Shown: piece after piece, positions 35,499-43,064 of the stretch
Numbering within the stretch: position 1 is the first letter of the stretch
Layout: each line of letters opens with the position of its first letter
DNA from: Flavobacterium sp.
GTDB taxonomy: Bacteria; Bacteroidota; Bacteroidia; Flavobacteriales; Flavobacteriaceae
Direction of reading: 5' to 3'
Length of the DNA: 64,000 nt
Assembly: GCF_027482425.1 (NCBI RefSeq)
Contig: NZ_JAIXWA010000054.1
Span: forward strand, 62,001 to 126,000
Program-made: the position numbers and the translations under genes
Notes under the pieces: model-generated
What the model saw: only the letters and a program-made list of their open reading frames with translations
What the model was told of the DNA's origin: nothing
Databases searched by the model: none

Positions 35499-36224
35499 AT
35501 GAAAAAGATTGCTCTCTTTGTAATGTTAGCCATGATGGGTTTTACCCAGGCACAAATTGCAGTTACCCGTCACAATAATACGCCAGTTGCTTCAGGTCAA
35601 GTGATAGCCTTTAATTCAACGCTGTATCCACAAGGCTCGTTGGATTTTTACGTTAAAAATTTATCGACAACAGCCTCGGTGAATGTGCGCATTAACTGTA
35701 CTTCTTTGGTCAATACGGACGGTCAAGGTTTTGAATTGTGTTTTGCTAATGAATGTTTATCTTCAGTGGAAGAAGGAGTGAATTATCCAGTTAATCTTCC
35801 TTTTTTGACACTACCTCCGGGTGGGCAAAGCGGCAATGATGGACACTTTTACAACACCGTATTAGGTTCAGCGCCTTACCCTAAAGATTATTCCTTCCGT
35901 TTTTTCCAAGCGGGAAATCCTTCGGGGAATTTTGTTGACGTAACGTATCGTTTTGACCCAGCGCTTTCGGTGGAAGAAATCGAGCAGCTACAGCAAAATG
36001 GGGTGTTGATCAAAGCTACCACCTTTACTTCAGAATTAACTTTGGATGTCCTAAAGGCGTCACAAGTTCAGGTATTTGATGTTAATGGAAAATCAGTGTT
36101 ACAGCGCGATTTACCGTATGGGATTCATACTTTAGATACCAGCGCATGGCAATCAGGAATGTATATTTTACAATTCACCGATACCTACGGAAATACAGGT
36201 ACAAAAAAAGTGATTAAAAACTAA
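35499..36224 (+). CDS. Small T9SS-exported protein, unknown function
   Basis: 241 residues. Signal peptide MKKIALFVMLAMMGFTQAQ, a single beta-sandwich-like domain (about 20-150) with two Cys pairs in RINCTS and ELCFANECLSSVEEG, and a T9SS sorting domain whose end reads GMYILQFTDTYGNTGTKKV. It lies 55 bases after the Omp28-like T9SS gene and is likely co-transcribed with it. The Cys residues could be substrates for that neighbour; this is inference. Confidence 0.8.
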   Translation: MKKIALFVMLAMMGFTQAQIAVTRHNNTPVASGQVIAFNSTLYPQGSLDFYVKNLSTTASVNVRINCTSLVNTDGQGFELCFANECLSSVEEGVNYPVNLPFLTLPPGGQSGNDGHFYNTVLGSAPYPKDYSFRFFQAGNPSGNFVDVTYRFDPALSVEEIEQLQQNGVLIKATTFTSELTLDVLKASQVQVFDVNGKSVLQRDLPYGIHTLDTSAWQSGMYILQFTDTYGNTGTKKVIKN

Positions 36225-36247
36225 TTAATTTATAGAACCTTAAAAAG

Positions 36248-36278
36248 AAAGACCTGTTTAAGCAAACAGGTCTTTTTT
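36248..36278. terminator. Bidirectional terminator
   Basis: Arms GACCTGTTT (36251-36259) and AAACAGGTC (36264-36272), flanked by A and T runs, end both the T9SS gene and the converging cytochrome operon. Confidence 0.9.
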
Positions 36279-36281
36279 ATT

Positions 36282-37358
36282 TTAAAAACTATTGATCCAT
36301 TGCTCCACCAATTGTAGCCCTTCACGATGTTGCACTGAGCGACCAATGGCCGGCATGATATAAAACATATCGGTAGTGGTTTGCATGCGGTAGTGGAGAA
36401 TCGATTGACCCACATTGTTGGGTTGTACAATGCGTCCATTGTAGCCAGGTAACGTGTGTAAAGCACCTACCCCAACGCCCATGTTTTCAGGGTCGCTCGT
36501 GTCTGTATATTCCATACGTAAGGGATGCACTTGCGCTTCTCCTCCCACACGGTGGCAATGGGCACAGTTGGCATCAAAATACGCCCGTACGCGTTCGGTA
36601 ATCGGTAAAGAGGTGTTGTTGTAGTTCGGAACTGTAGTTATCGACGAAGGCAAATTAGACTCCAAATACCCTGCATTAATCCATTGCGTCAGTTGGTTTT
36701 GTGTTCCCAAATAATTCCAATTCAGATTTTGAGGTTTGATGCCAATCGGTGTTTTTTGTTGCGTCACCAAATCCCCGTGGCAGCGGTTACATTCTACCGT
36801 TGTATTGGGGGTTCTATAATTGAATGTCAACGTTTCACTTCCTTGTTGAATCGTGAGTGTGCGAGAAGTACTTGCCGTTTCTAGAAAGGCTTCCGTTTGT
36901 TCAGGATTCCAAATGTATTCTGCAAAAATCCAGCCTGTACTTTTTCGAATCATCACCCGTGTTTCAATAATTTTTGTAGTCAATCCGGGCAGGACCGTGT
37001 TATAGTAAAATACCTTAACCAATGCAGCACCCACAGGCAAATTCAACACTTCTCGATCGCTTACATAACTTGCTTTGGTATTGTTGGGCATCCAAACAAA
37101 ACGTTTTTTCAGCGCATAATCTGTAAAGAGTTCGCTGGAGGGTTGGTAAGGGAGTACTCCCATTGAGGGGATTAAATTTTTTAATTCCCCTTCAAAAAAA
37201 CGATAATCCGATAGTTTAGCATAGGGTACCTGCGAAAGGTCGCATTGCACCGGACTTTGAGGTATCGCAGTATAATCAGCATCATTCGACGAGCAGGAAA
37301 TCAGTAGCCCTACTATAATAAGACTGAAGAAAATACCTTTTAGTCGAATCGGTTTCAT
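36282..37358 (-). CDS. Diheme c-type cytochrome lipoprotein (SO2930-like)
   Basis: 358 residues. Lipobox LISC places lipidated Cys at residue 22. Two heme c motifs are visible: CNRCH (Cys190, Cys193, His194) and CAHCH (Cys265, Cys268, His269). A late MPAIGRSVQHREG segment has the look of a Met-containing axial-ligand loop. The arrangement resembles the SO2930 family of diheme cytochromes. It is the last gene of a three-gene operon, its ATG overlapping the DUF6029 stop by one base (TAATG). Confidence 0.85.
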   Translation of the reverse strand: MKPIRLKGIFFSLIIVGLLISCSSNDADYTAIPQSPVQCDLSQVPYAKLSDYRFFEGELKNLIPSMGVLPYQPSSELFTDYALKKRFVWMPNNTKASYVSDREVLNLPVGAALVKVFYYNTVLPGLTTKIIETRVMIRKSTGWIFAEYIWNPEQTEAFLETASTSRTLTIQQGSETLTFNYRTPNTTVECNRCHGDLVTQQKTPIGIKPQNLNWNYLGTQNQLTQWINAGYLESNLPSSITTVPNYNNTSLPITERVRAYFDANCAHCHRVGGEAQVHPLRMEYTDTSDPENMGVGVGALHTLPGYNGRIVQPNNVGQSILHYRMQTTTDMFYIMPAIGRSVQHREGLQLVEQWINSF

Positions 37359-39058
37359 TAAAAAGAAGTATTAAACGTTAGCGTGAGTCCAGAACTTTCA
37401 GGAACAAAACGACAAACACCACCCACACAAACTAAACCGCCGCGTTGACGGCCATAATTAATGCCTAAGCGGGTCGCTTTATTTCGGAAAGCTCCACCAA
37501 TGTTGTAATAATGATTTCGGTAGTGACTCAAATCATTACCATAGTTGTACAAATCATATACATACATCGAAAACTTGGAATTAAAGTTGAATTCAACCGT
37601 AGCGGCAGCCCAATTTTTTCGATCGTAATCGGCCCACATATGTTCACCCATGACGCGTATGGATTGCCCTTTATCAAATTTGTAAATGGCTTCCCCAGCC
37701 ACGATATGGGTATTCACTTCCCCAGCAGCATCTTCAATATACTTTCGGTTGTAATATTGCTTGATATAACTTACCTGAGTAAACCACTTATTGGTCCATT
37801 TTTTGGTGATTTCAAAATTAAAATCCGAGAACATCCGTTGGCCAAACCCTAAGAAATCGGTATCATAATCTTGCGGATTGAAAATGAAAAAAGTACCACT
37901 TAATGCATTGTAATTTGAGAAATTCATAGCCACTTTAGTCCCGTATTTTCCTCCCAAGGCCGTTCCTTTTTTAAAGTCGTAAAACATATCGATTTGCCCT
38001 CCAATTTCACCCGCTTTAACAAAGTCAGAACCTGCCAATAGTACATTGGGTTGGGCTTGATAGACATAAATATTGGCCAAATTGTAATGATGTTGTTTGG
38101 TCAAACTGGGAATAAAATTCATGATTCGATCGTTGAATACATTTCCTTTGGCACCCCGTTCTGAGAAGAATCCCATGTTTTCAAGACGTCGAAATGTACC
38201 ATCAATACCAAACCCTTTTTTGGAATACCCCATATTCAATAAAATGGCGCTTCCGGGTTTGATCAAGCGATTGTCTATTTGTCCTGGCGCTTGTACAACT
38301 GCATCAGGCGATTTATAATTATATTCCCCCGATAAATAGAAGGATTGGTGGGTAAGACTGATGCGTCCGGCGTAGGCATTCGTCAAGGCATCAAAATTAG
38401 GATTTACAATGTCCGTTTTTTCATACCGTCCTACATAACTTCCGCCCAAACTTAAGTCAGTCGTTTGCCATTTAAAAACTTTAGAGAGTCCCCATTCAAA
38501 GTCCCCGCCAAAAATTTGTGCATCGGTCACATCAAATCCCGTACGTTGCTGTCCATAAACCATTTTTAAGGTAAAATGAGCTACAGGTTTTAAAATCACC
38601 TTTCCACCACGCAAGGCATTGTTAATTCCTAAAGCACGGTCTTCCCAACTTCTAAACAGTAATCCACTGCCAAATTGTTCATAAAAATATCCTGCAGTAG
38701 CTTCCAATAGATTTCCTTTGTATTGCACAAAATAGGTGGCTACGTTGGTTCCGTTGAATTTCGGATTCATGTTTAACAAGGCATTTTGCTCATACGCCTC
38801 GCCTTGAATGCCAAAGGTCCATTTTTTATAGTTGTAATTAAGAAATAAATAACTGTTGGAGCGCAAAGGTTCCTCGGGTTGCGCGGTAGGATTGTTAAAC
38901 TCGTCTTTGAGTCCCTTGTCGTTCAAATACCATTGGGTGTTGGTTTCAAAGCCACCACTTAGCACCCCTGAAGCATTGGTGTTGTTTTGGGCATGGGTCA
39001 AAAGAGAACATAATAAGAAACCGATGCAAAAAAGGCCAAAAAAAGAAATGTTTTTCAT
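37358..39058 (-). CDS. DUF6029-type outer-membrane beta-barrel protein
   Basis: 566 residues. Signal peptide ends near SLLTHAQ, followed by alternating amphipathic strands up to a C-terminal Phe (LTFNTSF), as expected for a barrel. The near-C-terminal motif YGRQRGGLVCVGGVCRFVP with a close Cys pair is characteristic of the family I recall as DUF6029. The barrel sits between tlpA-like and cytochrome genes, and its paired Cys suggest a thiol-linked partner. Function is not known to me. Confidence 0.75.
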   Translation of the reverse strand: MKNISFFGLFCIGFLLCSLLTHAQNNTNASGVLSGGFETNTQWYLNDKGLKDEFNNPTAQPEEPLRSNSYLFLNYNYKKWTFGIQGEAYEQNALLNMNPKFNGTNVATYFVQYKGNLLEATAGYFYEQFGSGLLFRSWEDRALGINNALRGGKVILKPVAHFTLKMVYGQQRTGFDVTDAQIFGGDFEWGLSKVFKWQTTDLSLGGSYVGRYEKTDIVNPNFDALTNAYAGRISLTHQSFYLSGEYNYKSPDAVVQAPGQIDNRLIKPGSAILLNMGYSKKGFGIDGTFRRLENMGFFSERGAKGNVFNDRIMNFIPSLTKQHHYNLANIYVYQAQPNVLLAGSDFVKAGEIGGQIDMFYDFKKGTALGGKYGTKVAMNFSNYNALSGTFFIFNPQDYDTDFLGFGQRMFSDFNFEITKKWTNKWFTQVSYIKQYYNRKYIEDAAGEVNTHIVAGEAIYKFDKGQSIRVMGEHMWADYDRKNWAAATVEFNFNSKFSMYVYDLYNYGNDLSHYRNHYYNIGGAFRNKATRLGINYGRQRGGLVCVGGVCRFVPESSGLTLTFNTSF

Positions 39059-39061
39059 GAA

Positions 39062-39538
39062 TTATAATTGCTTCAATTTGGCTAATAATGCAGCTTCACT
39101 TCCGGGGACATAGCCATTTTGGATATGCACGATTTGTCCGTTTTTAACCACAATTGTATAGGGTATATTCACAATGGTCAAGGCTCTTTTTAAATCTTGA
39201 TTGGTATCCAACAAAATAGTATACGGCCATCCTTTTCCATTCACCAAAGGTTTTACTCTTTTTTGAGTGCGCGCATCGTCGGTAGAAACTGCGATAACCT
39301 CCAAATTGAGTTCTTTTTTCCAGTCCTCAATAACATCATTCAACTCGTCTAATTCATTAATGCAAGGGCCGCACCAAGTCGCCCAAAAAGAGATGATGTA
39401 TAGCTTATCTTTTTCTACAAAATCGCGGTTTAACACCACCGATTTTCCTTCCAGATTGGTTAGTGTAACTTCAGGTAATGTGCTTTGTGCAGTTGTTAAA
39501 AAACTAGAAAGCAAGAGTAAAAAAAATATATTTTTCAT
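39062..39538 (-). CDS. TlpA/ResA-like thiol-disulfide oxidoreductase
   Basis: 158 residues. Signal peptide MKNIFFLLLLSSFLTTAQ, then a thioredoxin fold with active site WCGPC (Cys56, Cys59), SFWATWCGPC context and the cis-Pro IPYTIVV near residue 130. TlpA/ResA proteins reduce apocytochrome c or other envelope thiols, which fits the diheme cytochrome gene two positions downstream. First gene of the operon; three bases separate it from DUF6029. Confidence 0.9.
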   Translation of the reverse strand: MKNIFFLLLLSSFLTTAQSTLPEVTLTNLEGKSVVLNRDFVEKDKLYIISFWATWCGPCINELDELNDVIEDWKKELNLEVIAVSTDDARTQKRVKPLVNGKGWPYTILLDTNQDLKRALTIVNIPYTIVVKNGQIVHIQNGYVPGSEAALLAKLKQL

Positions 39539-39637
39539 TATTCACGGGTAAGGTGCTACAAATAAATAAATAATATTATAAATTTTAAAAGATTTTTCTT
39601 TTTATTTGTATGCTTTAAATTTTAAATGGAATTTGCT

Positions 39638-40501
39638 ATGAAATTTAAGATAACAACGGCCTTTTTGGCAATGGTTTTGCTCCTCGTTTCCTGTCAAGAT
39701 ACCGAGATTATTGAAAACCGACCGGATGGATCGTCAACTGCGCCTCCTATTTCTGGATACTTCAAAAAAAATGTCTTGATTGAAGATTATACAGGAACAT
39801 GGTGTGGGAATTGCACCCGTGTGGCTTGGGCTATTGAAGAAGCTAAAGTGGCATCAAATAAAGTAGTTTCTGTGGCGATTCACAATGGAAATGACCCTTT
39901 CCATTTCCAAGGGATTGCGCCATTAAAGAATTTAATTTTACCCAATTCTCCCTTGGCTTTGCCTGTTTCACGATTAAACCGTATGATTGTTTGGGGCTTT
40001 CCTGAAACATCCAATGTGCAACAAGCATTAGATTTAACGTCCAACAATTCGACTATTGGATTGGCTATGAATTCTACGGTTGCCAACGGGAATATAAATT
40101 TGGATGTTAAAATAAAGTGTTTAGACGATTATCAAAATCTTAAGTTAGTGGTGTATTTGTTGGAAGACAAATTACTTTTTAACCAACGAAACTACTACAA
40201 TGATTTGTACAATGGGGTAAATCCTATACCAAATTTTGAGCACAATCATGTGTTGCGTGCCTCGTTAACGAATATTGTTGGGGAATCAATCACAGGAACC
40301 GTGAATGGGGCAACACTCACCCGCAATTTCTCTATTCCTATTCCTACGATAACGCCACCCTCTAATTTTCCGAATGCGCCTCAAATTAACCCGCAAAACA
40401 TCAGTTTTGTAGCCTTTGTCACTCGTGGGGAAGACAATATAGTGATTAATGCACGGGAGGCGAAAGCCAATGAAAATCAAAATTTCCAAGAAAATCCATA
40501 A
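39638..40501 (+). CDS. Omp28-like thioredoxin-fold lipoprotein
   Basis: 287 residues from the ATG at 39638 (MKFKITTAFLAMVLLLVSC); an ATG four codons earlier at 39626 is also possible but the lipoprotein signal reads best from 39638. The lipidated Cys is in LLLVSC. A CxxC site, Cys56 and Cys59, lies in YTGTWCGNCTRVAWAIEEA, followed by an Omp28-like beta-rich domain. No T9SS domain is present. It is divergent from the tlpA operon with a 99-base AT-rich gap, completing a locus with three CxxC envelope proteins. Confidence 0.82.
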   Translation: MKFKITTAFLAMVLLLVSCQDTEIIENRPDGSSTAPPISGYFKKNVLIEDYTGTWCGNCTRVAWAIEEAKVASNKVVSVAIHNGNDPFHFQGIAPLKNLILPNSPLALPVSRLNRMIVWGFPETSNVQQALDLTSNNSTIGLAMNSTVANGNINLDVKIKCLDDYQNLKLVVYLLEDKLLFNQRNYYNDLYNGVNPIPNFEHNHVLRASLTNIVGESITGTVNGATLTRNFSIPIPTITPPSNFPNAPQINPQNISFVAFVTRGEDNIVINAREAKANENQNFQENP

Positions 40502-40512
40502 AGAAATACCTC

Positions 40513-40543
40513 AAAGGCTGTTCGAATTGAATAGCCTTTTTTT
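40513..40543 (+). terminator. Terminator after the Omp28-like lipoprotein gene
   Basis: Arms AAAGGCT (40513-40519) and AGCCTTT (40533-40539), with inner TTC...GAA, followed by a T run. Confidence 0.8.
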
Positions 40544-40564
40544 ATTGAAGAAATCCTTGTTCTC

Positions 40565-40731
40565 ATGAATTTTTTAGTGTTATTCCTTCAATCGGGCATC
40601 GGGAAAAAACCTCAAGAAGCCCCCGATAACGGGTATGCAATCGGCGCTTGGATTGGAAACTTATTGCCTTTATAGTTTTAGTAGGCTTGGCTTACGTGCT
40701 TTATTACCGTTCTAAAAACCGAAAGGATTAG
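40565..40731 (+). pseudogene. Frameshifted small single-TM membrane protein gene
   Basis: Frame one reads MNFLVLFLQSGIGKKP on through GYAIGAWIGN and stops at TAG. A second frame continues naturally as IAFIVLVGLAYVLYYRSKNR and ends at TAG (40729-40731). Joining them restores a protein of about 55 residues with one membrane segment and a basic tail. The shift is at GGAAACTTATTGCC and would be repaired by one extra base. Could be a true mutation or a sequencing error. Confidence 0.55.
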
Positions 40732-40741
40732 AATAAAACCG

Positions 40742-40749
40742 TATTTTTG
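40742..40749 (+). promoter_or_regulatory. -7 box of the queD-like/lpxH promoter
   Basis: TATTTTTG is an exact TAnnTTTG match, 17 bases before the ATG at 40767. Confidence 0.5.
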
Positions 40750-40766
40750 TCGGGTAAAATACCAGT

Positions 40767-41219
40767 ATGAGTACCATTCGAATCACCAAACAATTTAGTT
40801 TTGAAACCGGACATGCCTTGTATGGCTACGATGGAAAATGTAAAAACGTTCACGGACACAGTTACAAGTTATCGGTCACCGTTATTGGTCAGCCGATTAC
40901 CAATACGTCAAATGTGAAATATGGAATGGTGATTGATTTTACCGATTTAAAAAAAATCGTGAAAGAAGAAATAGTCGACGTGTTTGACCATGCTACCGTA
41001 TTCAACCAAAATACGCCCCATGTAGAATTGGCTCAGGAGCTACAACAGCGCGGGCATCATGTTATTTTGGTCGATTACCAACCTACGAGTGAAAATATGG
41101 TGATTGATTTTGCCACAAAAATCAGCAACCGCCTTCCAGCGAATATCCAACTCTTTTCGTTACGATTACAAGAAACGGAGACGTCTTATGCCGAATGGTA
41201 TGCGTCTGATAATGCGTAA
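40767..41219 (+). CDS. queD: 6-carboxy-tetrahydropterin synthase / 6-pyruvoyl-tetrahydropterin synthase family protein
   Basis: 150 residues. Zinc-binding histidines are in ETGHALYG (His16) and NVHGHSY (His29, His31), and the later HATVFNQ and ETETSYAEW segments fit the T-fold active site. Family members make 6-carboxy-tetrahydropterin for queuosine/preQ1 or 6-pyruvoyl-tetrahydropterin. No other queuosine gene is nearby, so the exact reaction is open. It precedes lpxH by two bases. Confidence 0.8.
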   Translation: MSTIRITKQFSFETGHALYGYDGKCKNVHGHSYKLSVTVIGQPITNTSNVKYGMVIDFTDLKKIVKEEIVDVFDHATVFNQNTPHVELAQELQQRGHHVILVDYQPTSENMVIDFATKISNRLPANIQLFSLRLQETETSYAEWYASDNA

Positions 41220-41221
41220 GT

Positions 41222-41968
41222 ATGGCCAAAAAAATCTATTTTGCTTCCGACCAACATTTGGGTGCTCCGACTGCTGAAGCGAGCTTTCCGCGCGAACAAA
41301 AGTTTGTGGCGTGGCTGGACACCGTGAAGCAAGATGCGGAAGCGATTTTTTTGCTCGGGGATTTATTTGATTTTTGGTTTGAATATAAAACGGTTGTACC
41401 GAAAGGCTTTGTGCGTGTTTTGGGCAAGTTGGCAGAAATTCGCGACAGCGGGATACCGATTTATTTCTTTGTAGGGAATCACGATTTGTGGATGCACGAT
41501 TATTTTGAAAAAGAACTCAATATTCCCGTATATCACGACAATAAACAATTTACGTTCCACGGCAAGTCGTTTCTCATTGGGCACGGCGACGGTAAAGGGC
41601 CTGGCGACAAAGGCTACAAACGCATGAAAAAAGTGTTTACCCATTCGCTTTCTAAATGGTTATACCGCTGGTTGCATCCCGATTTTGGAGTGAAATTAGC
41701 CCAATACCTTTCGGTCAAAAACAAATTAATTTCGGGCGAAGCCGATGTAAAGTTTTTGGGGGAAGACAACGAATGGCTGGTGCAATATTGTAAACGAAAA
41801 TTGGAGACCCAGCACTATGATTATTTTGTGTTTGGCCACCGTCACTTACCCATGACCATATCTTTAAACGAACAATCGACCTATATCAATTTAGGGGATT
41901 GGATTGGGTATTTTACCTATGGGGTTTTTGATGGAACCCAAATGACCCTCGAAAAATTTGAACTATAA
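41222..41968 (+). CDS. lpxH: UDP-2,3-diacylglucosamine diphosphatase
   Basis: Metallophosphoesterase of lipid A synthesis that yields lipid X. 248 residues. The calcineurin-type motifs are in order: SDQHLG (Asp10, His12), GDLFDFW, GNHDLW, GHGDG and FGHRHLP near the C-terminus. It is co-transcribed with the queD-like gene and its end overlaps the converging 314-residue protein gene by six bases. Confidence 0.88.
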   Translation: MAKKIYFASDQHLGAPTAEASFPREQKFVAWLDTVKQDAEAIFLLGDLFDFWFEYKTVVPKGFVRVLGKLAEIRDSGIPIYFFVGNHDLWMHDYFEKELNIPVYHDNKQFTFHGKSFLIGHGDGKGPGDKGYKRMKKVFTHSLSKWLYRWLHPDFGVKLAQYLSVKNKLISGEADVKFLGEDNEWLVQYCKRKLETQHYDYFVFGHRHLPMTISLNEQSTYINLGDWIGYFTYGVFDGTQMTLEKFEL

Positions 41969-42907
41969 TTTCCGGCCAATCAAATTGACGGCAGGCGTGC
42001 GAATCAAGCTTTTACTAGGCTTTTTGTAAAAGTAAAATGCAAAATCATAGTTGATCCAAACATTGGCATTGAACAATTCTTCCGTTTCTTTTTGGGTAAT
42101 GGCATCACGGTATTTCGTATAAAAGTTGTTTTCGTCCGAACATTGAAACTTGACTAAGGTTTGCTCTTCCAATGGCGGATAAATCACCGTTTGATTCCCG
42201 TCAAAATAGTCGACTAATTCAATGGAAACTAAAATCTCTTCCCCTGGAGTTAAGGTATAATCGATGGGCGTATTAATTTTGTTTTTTTGTTTGGAATCTA
42301 AGGTTTGAACGGGTGAAATATATACAGGAATGGCATACAAGGGATGAATGTTTGTGCGTTGTACAATGTCTTTATTTACAACTACTTTATAAAATAGAAC
42401 ACGGTATTTCGTGGGATGTACCACCTTTTTGACATGCCATTGCACCGCTTCCAGTGCCAAGTCAAACGCTTGATCATTCGTTAGTACTATTCCAAAAAAC
42501 AATTGCTTTTGCAGATACATACCTCTAGAATGGGGTAAAATGCGGTTGTGTTCGCCCAAGGTAATTTTTCCGGGAAGGGAACCTACCACCACTTCATCCA
42601 ATTCGTAGATTTTTTTCTTGAGATAAATCACATCGGTTAGACTATCTCGGGAATAGCCTTTGGGTTCGAAATTGAATTTGGAAAAAACTATAGAATCAAA
42701 AGAAATTTGGGGTAAAGTGATCGGTTCTTTCTCGCTTGAAAAACCTACGAAGACGATCTTTTGTTGGTGAAAAAGGTAGAAATTGACTTCGGGTAGAAAC
42801 GCACTGGTTTCTTCATCCAGAGGCAGGATTCGTTCGACTTGCCCCGAAACAGCAAAGGTGATGAGGAAAAAAAGGCTGAGATAAATTATTTGTTGGATTC
42901 GTTTCAT
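41963..42907 (-). CDS. Secreted protein with carboxypeptidase-regulatory-like N-terminal region, unknown function
   Basis: 314 residues. Signal peptide MKRIQQIIYLSLFFLITFAVSG. Residues about 60-115 (FSKFNFEPKGYSRDSLTDVI, then YLKKKIYELDEVVV) resemble the end of a CarboxypepD_reg-like domain as seen before TonB plugs, but no plug or barrel follows. The rest is a mixed alpha/beta region with no family I recognise. It is probably periplasmic. No clear promoter; a repeat element lies upstream. Confidence 0.7.
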   Translation of the reverse strand: MKRIQQIIYLSLFFLITFAVSGQVERILPLDEETSAFLPEVNFYLFHQQKIVFVGFSSEKEPITLPQISFDSIVFSKFNFEPKGYSRDSLTDVIYLKKKIYELDEVVVGSLPGKITLGEHNRILPHSRGMYLQKQLFFGIVLTNDQAFDLALEAVQWHVKKVVHPTKYRVLFYKVVVNKDIVQRTNIHPLYAIPVYISPVQTLDSKQKNKINTPIDYTLTPGEEILVSIELVDYFDGNQTVIYPPLEEQTLVKFQCSDENNFYTKYRDAITQKETEELFNANVWINYDFAFYFYKKPSKSLIRTPAVNLIGRKL

Positions 42908-42959
42908 GGGTTGAAGTTACGGTTTTTACCTTCATGATTTGAAAATGATGCGTCGCTAC

Positions 42960-43040
42960 AGCCGCGATCGTCCCGAAGTTTCGGGAGCATCCCCCGATTT
43001 TTGGGGATATAGCGTAGAGCGGGATCGTGTTGCTAAGAAC
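42960..43040 (+). repeat. Dispersed intergenic element, copy 2
   Basis: Two hairpins, TCCCGAA/TTCGGGA (42971-42986) and ATCCCC/GGGGAT (42989-43008), lead into the core TATAGCGTAGAGCGGGA at 43008-43024. That core differs at three positions from the one at 7525-7541 and both lie in the same strand sense after a C-run/G-run hairpin. It occupies most of the 157-base gap between two leftward genes. Confidence 0.55.
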
Positions 43041-43064
43041 GATGGGGTTATTGCTGCCTAAAAA

